This document shows, piece after piece, positions 62,301 to 64,000 of a stretch of 64,000 nucleotides of DNA. Below the pieces are notes generated by a model. That model saw only the letters and a list, made by a program, of their open reading frames with translations, was not told the origin of the DNA and ran no database searches. The translations under genes and the position numbers were made by a program. Source of the stretch: Nocardia kruczakiae NBRC 101016 (GTDB lineage Bacteria; Actinomycetota; Actinomycetes; Mycobacteriales; Mycobacteriaceae); NCBI RefSeq assembly GCF_001612965.1, contig NZ_BDBL01000001.1, forward strand, positions 62,001-126,000. Reading direction: 5' to 3'. Every line of letters begins with the position of its first letter. The first letter of the stretch is position 1.

Positions 62301-64000
62301 CTCCCCGCGCGCCACGACTCGCCCCTGCACCAACGACACCCGCGTCCGCGACGGCCGGATCTCGGGTCGGGCGTGCGGATCGGTATTCACTGTGGCGTGC
62401 ACGAGCATCCTGGCGCTGTTCTCCCGCGTCAGGGGCCGCATCAGCTCCTGCAATCGGCGGGCCGCCGCCCATGCGCCGGGCACATCGTCGATGACGACCC
62501 GCAGCTTGGCCACCCAGTCGTCGATCGGCACCGGTGCACCCTGGTCCTGCTTCACCAGGTTGAATCGTTCCGCCGCGCCGCGGTGCCCGGCCAGTGCGGC
62601 GAGGTATCGACCCGCCCCGCTCGTCGACGGCACCACGACCGGCACGCCCTGTTCGGTCGCCTCGGTAGCCACGCTGCCGAAACCCTCTGCCCGTGAAGGC
62701 ATCACGACCACGGTAGCCGCGCGAATGTCCGCTCGAATCTCGGCGGGATCTCTCGTGTGCGGCAGCACCTCGACCGCATCCGGATCACCCACGATCTGTG
62801 CCAATTCGGTGTGGGCCGCTCCGAGGTCGTTCTCGAAACCCCGGACCACCAACCGGACATCATGGCCGTGCGCGCGCAGCCGCGACACCACCTCGGCGAT
62901 CTCCGCGCCACCTTTCAACGCGTCGTCCACACGGCCGAAGAGCAGAACCCGTACCGGACTGCCGGGCGCGGGCTGCGGCGGCTGTTCGGCCATGTCCAGG
63001 ACCGGCTGCAGTTCGTGCACCGATCCGTGGCCCGCCAGGGCGGCCTGCAACAGTGCGTCCGTCGCCAAGGCCGGGCCCAAGCCCGTGACCAGATGCGCCC
63101 GCCGCGATAGGTAGATGCCCGCCGCTACGCTGCCGCGACCCCGCGCAGGATCGTTCGTGAGGCTCTCCCACAGCATCGGAATCAGATGATGGACAGCGAC
63201 AATCTTGGCTGCGGGATAGGCCTTCTCGGCATTCACCGCGGCACGGAGGCCGTCGGCTTCGACGTGTACGATCACCGAATCGACCGACTCGGGCAGACTT
63301 CTCACGTGCTCGGGGTGCAGATCCCGCATCCACTCCTCGCGGAGGTAGACCTGCACGCCCGGAACCCGGAACTCGGAATCGACCTGTCCCGGTAGGACAG
63401 TCACTTCGTGCCCGGCCGCTGCCAAGCCCTCGCAGAGCGCGAGGTTCAACGTGCCCATACCCGTCCGGCCCCGCCCCCATAGAGCGCAGCACACCAGAAT
63501 TCGCTGTCTGGTGAGGTCGAGCCGGACCCGATGCCAGACCTGCCCCTCCGGCAGGGGCTCGGCCGTGTCGAGATCGATGCGGCCGTCCACATCGGACAGT
63601 CCGCGTCGCAACTCCTCGACGGTCAGCCCGGGATCGGAATCGGTGGGATCGCTTCGGGTGTAATCCAATTGGCTGACCAAGCGGTGTCGGCCGTCGGGGT
63701 CCTGGGTCGACGTGACAACGAATGTGGCGTCGTCCCCGGCAGTGGTCCGGGCGAGTTCGGCCAGGCGTGCCGCCGCGGCGATGATGTCCCGGTGCGCCGG
63801 CTTCGAGTCCTCGTCGGGCAGTCGAGCCGCGACGGCGGCGGCCAGGGCGCCCGGATTCGATACGTCGGCGCCCGATACGACCAGTTGCCAGCGAAAACCG
63901 CTGTACTCCTCGCGCATCTCGGACGCGTGCAGACGAGCATCGTCATGAGCTTCGGCCGGCCCGTAGGACGGATCGGACTCCAATCGGTCGGCGATCTCCC
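44328..64000 (-). CDS. Giant composite multi-domain protein (5' end outside window)
   Basis: One frame runs without a stop from the right window edge to TAA 44330-44328, more than 6,550 codons. The codon at 63983 is only a TTG, and the frame remains open beyond it, so the real start lies outside. Residue numbers here count from nt 63983. Order: GT4 glycosyltransferase (about 155-530), TetR-like units (620-805 and 833-1022), ECF-sigma-like unit (1117-1298), HTH and sigma-4-like segments (1690-1870), three LuxR-like segments (1877-2095), GntR (2135-2203), second ECF-sigma-like unit (2211-2376), two LuxR segments (2402-2547), DUF1023 hydrolase (2690-3105), MFS module (3150-3560), HATPase_c region (3920-4180), possible PD-(D/E)XK domain (4556-4660), two LuxR segments (4679-4799), second MFS module (4973-5385), two HExxH units (about 5720-6160) and a C-terminal region I do not recognise (6190-6551). 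Proline-, acid- and Thr-rich linkers separate them. Domain content matches this frame only, so it is not an antisense artefact. No function is proposed. Sequencing or assembly fusion of genes cannot be excluded but would have to have removed every stop. Confidence 0.88.
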   Translation of the reverse strand, partial: EIADRLESDPSYGPAEAHDDARLHASEMREEYSGFRWQLVVSGADVSNPGALAAAVAARLPDEDSKPAHRDIIAAAARLAELARTTAGDDATFVVTSTQDPDGRHRLVSQLDYTRSDPTDSDPGLTVEELRRGLSDVDGRIDLDTAEPLPEGQVWHRVRLDLTRQRILVCCALWGRGRTGMGTLNLALCEGLAAAGHEVTVLPGQVDSEFRVPGVQVYLREEWMRDLHPEHVRSLPESVDSVIVHVEADGLRAAVNAEKAYPAAKIVAVHHLIPMLWESLTNDPARGRGSVAAGIYLSRRAHLVTGLGPALATDALLQAALAGHGSVHELQPVLDMAEQPPQPAPGSPVRVLLFGRVDDALKGGAEIAEVVSRLRAHGHDVRLVVRGFENDLGAAHTELAQIVGDPDAVEVLPHTRDPAEIRADIRAATVVVMPSRAEGFGSVATEATEQGVPVVVPSTSGAGRYLAALAGHRGAAERFNLVKQDQGAPVPIDDWVAKLRVVIDDVPGAWAAARRLQELMRPLTRENSARMLVHATVNTDPHARPEIRPSRTRVSLVQGRVVARGEEEDYLRILAVADAMETDPAVRSAIIDRKGIEFAPSWEPLSIRLATADPDEWLFAPWTRLARHDDSRARILGATVATVAEQGFAATTVDEICRRAEVTPEEFGENFPRAYNALTAAHKAALDDLRQLIADEVSIARAPDHTARIATVVHTYVSALTARPDTARVVLVERSGLDLVQRAGRALAVTNSIAVTLAEVLDEPAMSVEGVRALAAAVHSLLANWAATGDIAAAPRLRRDLADLLRIGITSPEVKPVAVTRPPHRQSEDGGSTEPAKRDERERILTELLASAAHYGYTKISLDAVRQRAGVSAETYQELFSDKEIGFEAACAAAIERLRASLRAALPDTVGGELRPWLETALGTCLTVLAVHGDETRVLHMELPADGPLRDRFHAMLAEHLTEAVDAIDARTGRLLAAAITGVVADRIAARQYARFRDLPSAVVTAGALTPLPGDVPILTAWAHALLSGPASPIAGPIGSRPGGPAGKPALQQDSDTARGPDSPWRRGGTSRPGPGPAAADFGEDSDATAIGATPWQRNNSTPATTPWASVAGNASGTASSDSARLLERIRTHIDEGARDRAVALVRAEFDTELRTVSSRFGLQATPGVLDEICATVVARIARIGNRSLAEWVQLVAHNVLSQQRGFADMWWRIRELLVNGAGLPESDPMVQAWNHARLTDVRRALDALPPHRRDRLIAAFNPARRGIGRAPVDPLATQPQALWSAARHLGSAIAAAAGVQAELPDAPRTEVDHVGADLPAETPAPAETPARARARKSAAEAEAVYLVNPGRITDALRSLPGLEREFNRAGVADPLDEFAAAGADYLRTLITIAEYELSLGRSTTARTRLSAAFDAGIALLNRFTADAEIKAILAPLHQLRRTLIEVPASAVTLADELAENSPTRRILDRTVSHLQTIGRTGPARPENPGTQPDEPVGARPTADRAVGSAARRGLAELLSAPVPVVVMGAVRSAVDAIRQRIAEAPDDVLVAVNTSELIAWIAESLELHHRIEAMTRKSASTDALPADRQDQLDHLRRAFVTTSDALSRRLDRMFGSDSSAPLATPDADDPLRELRRLADVSNSAHAAALVDALTRYFANTGVDNRRPDDHANPELAAAAARYRDLQAAGFTGKLAQKDIAKVAGASQSKVSQVLRRAATDITADQRIILIAARWLDYPMPEDLVRAAARYESDMRDGGDGTQPGSASADRAADIVHLRDKLVSAYRELENADDSDPLAESFSRATPSQFDEHFRTLSPIQRRVLKLRYQQGSAPAEASEELNARGWAASTVTPQIVRTAEAGALRRLAGLLAPNGTEAVSDRSRERQQTLLRLIARGVSWSGVLEQTGWSRETGRRTYSQLLRTLDVPKRVSMVPEAVRRGLLDITELPAVPERTPPVTPDESTLLFLVATGLSNRAIAETLTALRGVPVGKDAVTKRLQALGRRIGVGDRAGMVAAAIRAGWLDVNADDWPSHSRVRGTAVPLSAQELRTLSLIISGHTDDQIAAELNTTRQTAVTYRNRIFVKLGVHSREDAVIATYTKPELVAALPDSSSADIRAITGILRMVEQATAGREAGQPQWRRTLVHRLRHAILSGDVAAGRALPSARLLMQRLPPEKIQASTVRGAYRQLRDEGYLAVVIRGRPTVAPRDNWPITTETLRTHFADRIFDLAARTVGAASGSLIVAEVCARAERGAATNGPTVAEWVDSVTRNVIAEHRPAAEFLSRLRDFVLRGAGLSGDDTLALALANVSTDEVRHLRAELPLNRQLRLDRFWPARRDSAVPREIPTDPMTEPIELWSAARAFAIQLAERHGVTTSLPMEPTGHWPWQILHTRTGKPSTRPTMDLRLTPDQRRLVHLLAQDLTYREIAAELGISVDSLKSRVADVTRELHGEGRAELVEIARRSGLLDDTSSASPAAKGPPRRTASPVANPSAVARRAGLSNREAQVLALTEQNLSKRAIAAQLGIAPHTVEDHLGSARRKIRKITELEDSNIVVAEGNSAPGVATDETGREKNPGRTDPGAVSSADEVPDTERPDQGAIGAKPTSTPGEASATNSAVTPDPLPADTDPTLSETRLAAEALTGLQGYFGPGADERTLLQNVDATDVVGASRAHTDKVAPWWHAMSTGLPDRPDLPPLQVELGLSDQQYALLRAYPHAIGNADGIPFTVRDKANRLSIARDIRRFLQRRPEVATHAVVEGAAGIARARALLRRAGTDLRARIPNPTLTGAEFEELRNLIATRRHLRDIEADAARLTGHPPVQLLAYDATAHAGNGRVILSIGDADHAEIVNRMTNGLGSTARKLHHRAQYAQSLYEITTLRGNGASVAAIVDIGYHCPVDLSVASPQMAEVGGDIVARDITAFNATREFYAEQPTGVPVPRLRNAIGHSYGSTTLCYAAQDMRLAGEVDQVILTGSPGTGRRMTHAAEFGVPVYVLSEKADPVANLGTHKPGRQGRLGLGTSPAAAIFGATLLTTEVPAGGSYAAQRPGPAHRFVVKPHASYYLWADETERVPGRSLDNLGWILVGRPEAAERAEYPVAPRPHGKRWRQASSTAERDVDAEAGPPSRIGRAPADDDPSEPAAPAPEDDATVSKRELLVVNKPFTKLLFGEKFLPGEFVNQIGTAAASSGLTYVLLGHGESTTTTAMAAAALWVPGAFELLAGYAADFWNPEKVVNSALWVGSAAATTAAGLVLADASHLGAALTAATLVEATAATFYTSTFLNEVRNLLTKSQLDSGNRLITSTGSAAGITGAALGAGLAGVAPAASFGLNALSYWGNLANVRGFAFPARARREPRNLFREIGEGVRALRREKFLTRHTAFATINNAAFAMMGLRTATVLTDAGLPGWATSAAATAPAVGGILSGFLPKALDRIDATTFYPAALASMAGFFTLMASTNDPAVIASASLVDAMVMAAAGNRVTKYAQDAFPEDLQGRAMSARRLFLRSGPALGFLGAAAVANAHGGQGGDAMAGIAAAATALTAAGYSALLLVRRGRVSLRIITRGRGWLGRLSRAPRAEPAEAERAATNATRSTETSDESAHPAENSRVYHRLMAQLGDPRIARDLAAKAHARAQREQQPTDPDAAAQHLLHIADIILAEHRAAMAQLDDAVDHEPTPRRQQRLTPFQHGGVFFHNQPDEPRDGVGSDGVPAEPNTHRLTDREIEIEQQRSETDRARVDLARLLGVDPRLTGLRGALLQVLDQVQMELRLLDDEDWPGIRAEKLPGWLGRALDREYRAQRAMSDGATAEELARLDADTRQLEADLPAILGQEQLAPGWRAADSDDKLHELRRLATRANAPQEIADLVDAAARFLGLARPTPPATDSPTVAGARASIRELLTAEADIAAVEHMLDALVRTAEGPVAVRVRQEGTGSVRVEVLDHSRNLPVRDEPDEATGQVMPTEAGKVTALLDKSGRWGFRMHTDGSRTRWFAAGRTQAVSASTEPAVRMRFERGQVRQGVARARGDVGRFLSDNTRLPQTTIDAAVLALSELLGNSAQYAKQGGAEVTVEADDTRVRIGVTDTSLGLPKWRIESDVDASDEVAPSPTIDLDDVDAFLAGIDLAALDSARADPNELGIRADGEHGRGARIVRDKAFAVGTDVTRHGKTVWVEYRTPPKSYPASPDDALDLPYGGATRADGAVIAPSPWTKRGQAAEGPFAFRTPPGNTPGVGSIGSRPRALRDTLTRVDESGVDPTTAAQVKQAIVRRYEQQHRRNTTNGRSQNSASGEAVAQTIRWLDGLMLFRALEVLASSGRAMPAPPYTGPTAEDLARDPSRLPTTLATALSGLTNANSDTTVAEQAKLAVLNIFNEYLQSATASIYRDHQLNKHNSSTDLGFPENVAGVLAQLSADSFIRTEKAHALVADVAAKITTQWLDKTRRRAERSESDLADLLADIYRRNHMPLSPARRRELRDRLRDIRAEFEELAPRRAAVLARVPDVAERDAARWPAGFLTGLAEVEQLSIAVDAWLASGVPITPRMLKEIMSSDLAQLGGAKGEVTLAEQLQEIHALGTPVHAETPDGGRLESEVDVSTDGGRAWHEAKNYTLEWQRQRQSRLEAQARKQLRIAYSNRDYWVDGFPPQIKWHFTIGVDSAVRAALEAIRIEDENGRTLDDYRIEVIDGSSTVSSDHLNVLLWISQGWTDPEITEALPDTGMAATYIRELAAALEIPTKRYLIAAEGARRGLVSVQAPLTDLREVLTPRQIVVLAYLSRGLSRREIADKLSISIRTVDEHVERSLPRIESPSLVTAMPRIVGALDAFDEDELTRLAESASGPAAPPGDGHPLARARKKVGDSSERRAAALLEEQRARRAAGEDARAFRQSSVGSPVPAPDSAAGAPNAAGRIPEIEDALDLPRGTNSRTDRTGLVAHLSTDPTIVFADDPRVGDEGHANPARRKGEQPDPGTGTAGRTTAAAEANGSLLRLVRNSAEARTLFSGQLVAEIGTSASQNALILLMMGIDPQTAAVVAGLSDVPRIVLAPFMGYLADTIEPTRMMKGAKRVMFGASAVAAATSGFHTPYMVPLLLGANLVNTAADTLYAPAATRVNRAILGSDIRLQQGFSQYNAFVTNLSRTIGTSLAGALQPWLIFGLDSAASGVNVAGLRRVRTLAPTPGQTEPQSFRGRLREVFVPGFEALHQDKILRNYTWNLVVTNGYLGVQHFFFIHSLSAAGLSGAQTSAAFILPSIGGIIGNSLPKRWLSKVDIHKLLAARYVGLTGMAAGALITAFTNDPYIGGAGYAAGWVALGAAGVHTNAYFNRNVPDDRLGRAQSFLTVSRIAAYSLAGLAGGTLIANQGATPTAIGMTAAMGTITAGSVIRRFDVLGKVRYLAASLDGTYDTPATPVHHQVPTELAAERGTREQLTRAHVRSVDGTWVVDPLGRPAIPDGTYTVTFPTGEMPGRQPVGADALDAAPRRVDAAPAIGTVAGGVTPWTGTRFDPGRPRNPEQPHTERPGASPENPMPLQAGEATGRVAEDGEIGSAPRSEETNNDVPAPPPRSLIVAVAARLYAGAATDSPEPTGYGSPLGTTTAPAWIDAHNGSNRISPATTEFHDLPNDVLSEHLRLAEIAVPIVLAALDSGTDISTDDFLDDLGSRIHNGRLQRHWRIATPQQRLPFDDPGYPEELREQHRRLARAARDSVVAAGAVDRAVADPFASCTTGAAVAAELWDRHAIHMFGIDIPGVTVELVRELARATHRLLTKYPYVQLHRIGFGPIPEPRSLAVSDHVAGTDTSYPYTRSITISDAVAADRALFASEWADMVNSGRAVGSVAEPIVGLIRREFGYALDVATRLIARQKAKTTLLGHHENSHQGPMRWSPREGFAWSNSQFREYGPDGKGRLNSAEALAGAFAAMEHDPRDTSVGEQVLHNLLTVHAPQRQTGKDRDREQLTAEYHPITPMEQQAKLAMAAALRADYGVDIIGLDNPGIPAATAGELVAAIRHMIARFPILGDLSEIRIAPGDIGEFAHTSVDGIEFNELWMTAPARMHADAIKQLTAERLRLDLDRVYFCLAIHELAHLLRRLLPVHAPRAYEVVSRAFEERYGSNDIPALRAWMATQFSSYGIRQQDGALEPDEAEAEAVVAAEVDSLTPTEGEAIVHRNISTLAAAEAERRGSTATDPRIGRRPSSSTAYAPQPDRLATELLGFGPSFDYVEDLLRIAAGEQHGPAWIDSPDYWDWQLNWLAERGPRLSALAAFSAAALEAEAALGLPNTSGRRLLLEQSRPRTPGEMLRIYKYGTMWGGELEQPSGPDTAAHASAIGRVQRDLSLDELPQYPYLAMIAARPILQVDRDLTRKLLRPEEFRHFDPIPRDGVYGLNYPGCRALDRQTPAYFRARYAGDSLLPMIACRAVYNRFLNHWIEPYQLRHAMRLRDGFQGTTSVEGRIAQWFTSTVANVLAAAPDAAPEILDDALRTQLRRTRPSTPANERLRLFAAATHELLGGDYDFGHYLRRRDHPEAGGYIRTVRETVLRRHPAAAVARVPFLAGIIDATGTRTALSAP
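45500..46105 (-). other. Giant protein: HExxH unit 2
   Basis: VDIIGLDNPGIPAATAGELV begins the unit and matches unit 1. AIHELAHLL (HELAH at nt 45788-45774, residues 6066-6070) is a classical zincin motif within a hydrophobic helix. The acidic EAEAEAVVAAE downstream may supply the third zinc ligand. Confidence 0.5.
46200..46830 (-). other. Giant protein: HExxH unit 1
   Basis: HMFGIDIPGVTVELVRELAR begins the unit. HENSH (nt 46409-46395, residues 5859-5863) has the zincin spacing. A downstream AEALAGAFA offers a possible third ligand Glu. Confidence 0.4.
47825..49070 (-). other. Giant protein: second MFS transporter module
   Basis: About 415 residues beginning LRLVRNSAEARTLFSGQLVA. The central loop is FRGRLREVFVPGFEALHQDK, and the SIGGIIGNSLPKRWLSKVD segment corresponds to AVGGILSGFLPKALDRID in the first module. 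The two modules are internal paralogues. Confidence 0.7.
49590..49955 (-). other. Giant protein: two C-proximal LuxR-type HTH segments
   Basis: HLNVLLWISQGWTDPEITEA is a degenerate copy. LTPRQIVVLAYLSRGLSRRE, continuing IADKLSISIRTVDEHVERSL, is a canonical LuxR/GerE domain. Confidence 0.75.
50000..50320 (-). other. Giant protein: possible PD-(D/E)XK nuclease domain
   Basis: An N-terminal helix with Glu (TLAEQLQEIH) precedes ESEVDVSTDGG and WHEAKNYTLEW, giving the spacing D-x(n)-E-x-K on adjacent strands. A helix rich in Gln and Arg follows. This is the active-site layout of the restriction-endonuclease fold seen in many bacterial toxin domains. The call rests on motif and predicted order only. 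Confidence 0.45.
51450..52230 (-). other. Giant protein: HATPase_c (anti-sigma/SpoIIAB-like) region
   Basis: The N-box is ALSELLGNSAQYA (about nt 51855-51820), followed by VRIGVTDTS (the D-x-x box) and the G-box HGRGARIV (about 51576-51553). A preceding segment, VRVEVLDHSRNLPV, looks like part of a second related domain. The order fits the GHKL ATPase fold of serine-kinase anti-sigma factors. Confidence 0.65.
53300..54545 (-). other. Giant protein: first MFS transporter module
   Basis: About 410 residues with repeated hydrophobic segments, beginning NKPFTKLLFGEKFLPGEFV. The central loop reads LFREIGEGVRALRREKFL, as in MFS_3-type exporters. It is homologous to the module at 47825-49070. Confidence 0.7.
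54680..55915 (-). other. Giant protein: DUF1023-type alpha/beta hydrolase
   Basis: LLAYDATAHAGNGRVILSIG, then the nucleophile elbow GHSYGS (about nt 55160-55140), the acid-strand region VYVLSEKADPVA, and the His in VVKPHASYYLW. This is the arrangement of actinobacterial DUF1023 hydrolases, and the triad appears intact. Confidence 0.75.
56345..56785 (-). other. Giant protein: two further LuxR-type HTH segments
   Basis: LTPDQRRLVHLLAQDLTYRE and LSNREAQVLALTEQNLSKRA start the two segments. The second continues IAAQLGIAPHTVEDHLGSAR, a canonical LuxR/GerE recognition helix. Confidence 0.75.
56855..57352 (-). other. Giant protein: ECF-sigma-like unit, copy 2
   Basis: VAEWVDSVTRNVIAEHRP, VRHLRAELPLNRQLRLDRF and ELWSAARAFAIQLAERHGV align over the whole length with copy 1. 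Confidence 0.55.
57375..57580 (-). other. Giant protein: GntR-type winged helix
   Basis: LRHAILSGDVAAGRALPSAR, then STVRGAYRQLRDEGYLAVV and RGRPTVAP, follow the GntR N-terminal pattern closely. Confidence 0.7.
57700..58355 (-). other. Giant protein: three LuxR-like HTH segments
   Basis: The segments begin ERQQTLLRLIARGVSWSGVL, ESTLLFLVATGLSNRAIAET and ELRTLSLIISGHTDDQIAAE. Each is followed by a recognition helix and a short AVRRGLLDI-like, AAIRAGWLDV-like or DAVIATY-like end. The third is the closest to a canonical LuxR/GerE domain (LGVHSREDAV). Confidence 0.65.
58380..58920 (-). other. Giant protein: HTH plus sigma-4-like segment
   Basis: AQKDIAKVAGASQSKVSQVL (about nt 58915-58855) looks like a LacI/ParB-type helix-turn-helix. 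LSPIQRRVLKLRYQQGSAPA (about 58550-58490) resembles sigma70 region 4. Confidence 0.5.
60090..60636 (-). other. Giant protein: ECF-sigma-like unit, copy 1
   Basis: LAEWVQLVAHNVLSQQR matches the sigma region 2 pattern (W-x-x-x-IARNVxxDxxR), and VRRALDALPPHRRDRLIAAF matches the start of region 4. The unit ends FNPARR then LWSAARHLG. It is clearly homologous to copy 2 at 56855-57352. Confidence 0.55.
60905..61485 (-). other. Giant protein: second TetR-like unit
   Basis: RILTELLASAAHYGYTKISL followed by DAVRQRAGVSAETYQELFSD again fits a TetR N-terminal domain. The helical domain after it differs from that of the first unit. Confidence 0.7.
61570..62125 (-). other. Giant protein: first TetR-like unit
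   Basis: The helix-turn-helix region reads ILGATVATVAEQGFAATTVD followed by EICRRAEVTPEEFGENF, a typical TetR N-terminus. A helical C-terminal domain of about 150 residues follows. Confidence 0.7.
62390..63520 (-). other. Giant protein: GT4-type glycosyltransferase domain
   Basis: The GT-B fold pattern begins RILVCCALWGRGRTGMGTLN (a nucleotide-sugar glycosyltransferase N-terminus with Gly loop). The linker strand is VRVLLFGRVDDALKGG. The retaining GT4 E-x7-E motif is MPSRAEGFGSVATEA, with Glu 433 and 441. All key parts are present, so activity is plausible. The donor and acceptor are unknown. Confidence 0.75.

Noticed and set aside
44328..63983. Treating the TTG at 63983 as the true start of the giant protein
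   Set aside because: Codons upstream to the window edge remain open in the same frame (Arg, Asp, Ala, Ile, Glu) and no ribosome binding site is visible, so the start is most likely outside the window.

Overview
The window is GC-rich actinobacterial DNA. Four features fit a mycolate-type actinomycete, most probably Nocardia or a close relative: a very long NRPS, an EspC-like/TPR-region/DUF3558 gene set, a DyP-encapsulin pair, and many genes that look leaderless behind a TAnnnT -10 box. The genus is an inference. No rRNA, tRNA, CRISPR array or insertion sequence was seen.

Layout. (1) 1-24322, +: the 3' part of a giant NRPS gene, with its 5' end outside the window. It encodes an epimerisation domain, six full C-A-PCP modules (the last with E), one more C domain, and a degenerate adenylation-like tail with no carrier or thioesterase domain. 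(2) 24470-27502, +: a Uma2-family protein, then a two-gene ABC exporter. (3) 30860-27574, -: a tightly coupled three-gene set related to type VII secretion: an EspC-like small protein, a 798-aa TPR-region protein and a DUF3558 lipoprotein. (4) 31234-34821: a GDSL hydrolase divergent from a MarR regulator, with twin operator-like sites in the hydrolase promoter, then a 14-TM-type MFS exporter. (5) 38126-34859, -: cupin, DyP peroxidase with an encapsulin-targeting tail, encapsulin, a membrane protein and a NUDIX protein. (6) 39573-38258, -: thyA-dfrA, divergent from cobF. (7) 40529-44198: a secreted glycine-zipper protein, an Fpg/Nei glycosylase, a type-B carboxylesterase and a DUF2630 protein. 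(8) 64000-44328, -: one uninterrupted frame of more than 6,550 codons, still open at the right edge of the window.

The last item is the most unusual part of the window. One polypeptide carries a GT4 glycosyltransferase, two TetR-like units, two copies of an ECF-sigma-like unit, about seven LuxR-type helix-turn-helix segments, a GntR helix-turn-helix, a DUF1023 alpha/beta hydrolase, two MFS transporter modules, a HATPase_c module, a possible PD-(D/E)XK nuclease and two tandem HExxH units. Proline/acidic linkers with recurring S/T-P-W and DALDLP motifs join them. I know of no described protein with this architecture and cannot give it a function. The domain calls are from motifs read by eye and need profile searches.

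The NRPS specificity codes I could extract predict serine for modules 1 and 3. Modules 4 and 5 have identical codes that I do not recognise. How the product is released is unclear from this sequence.
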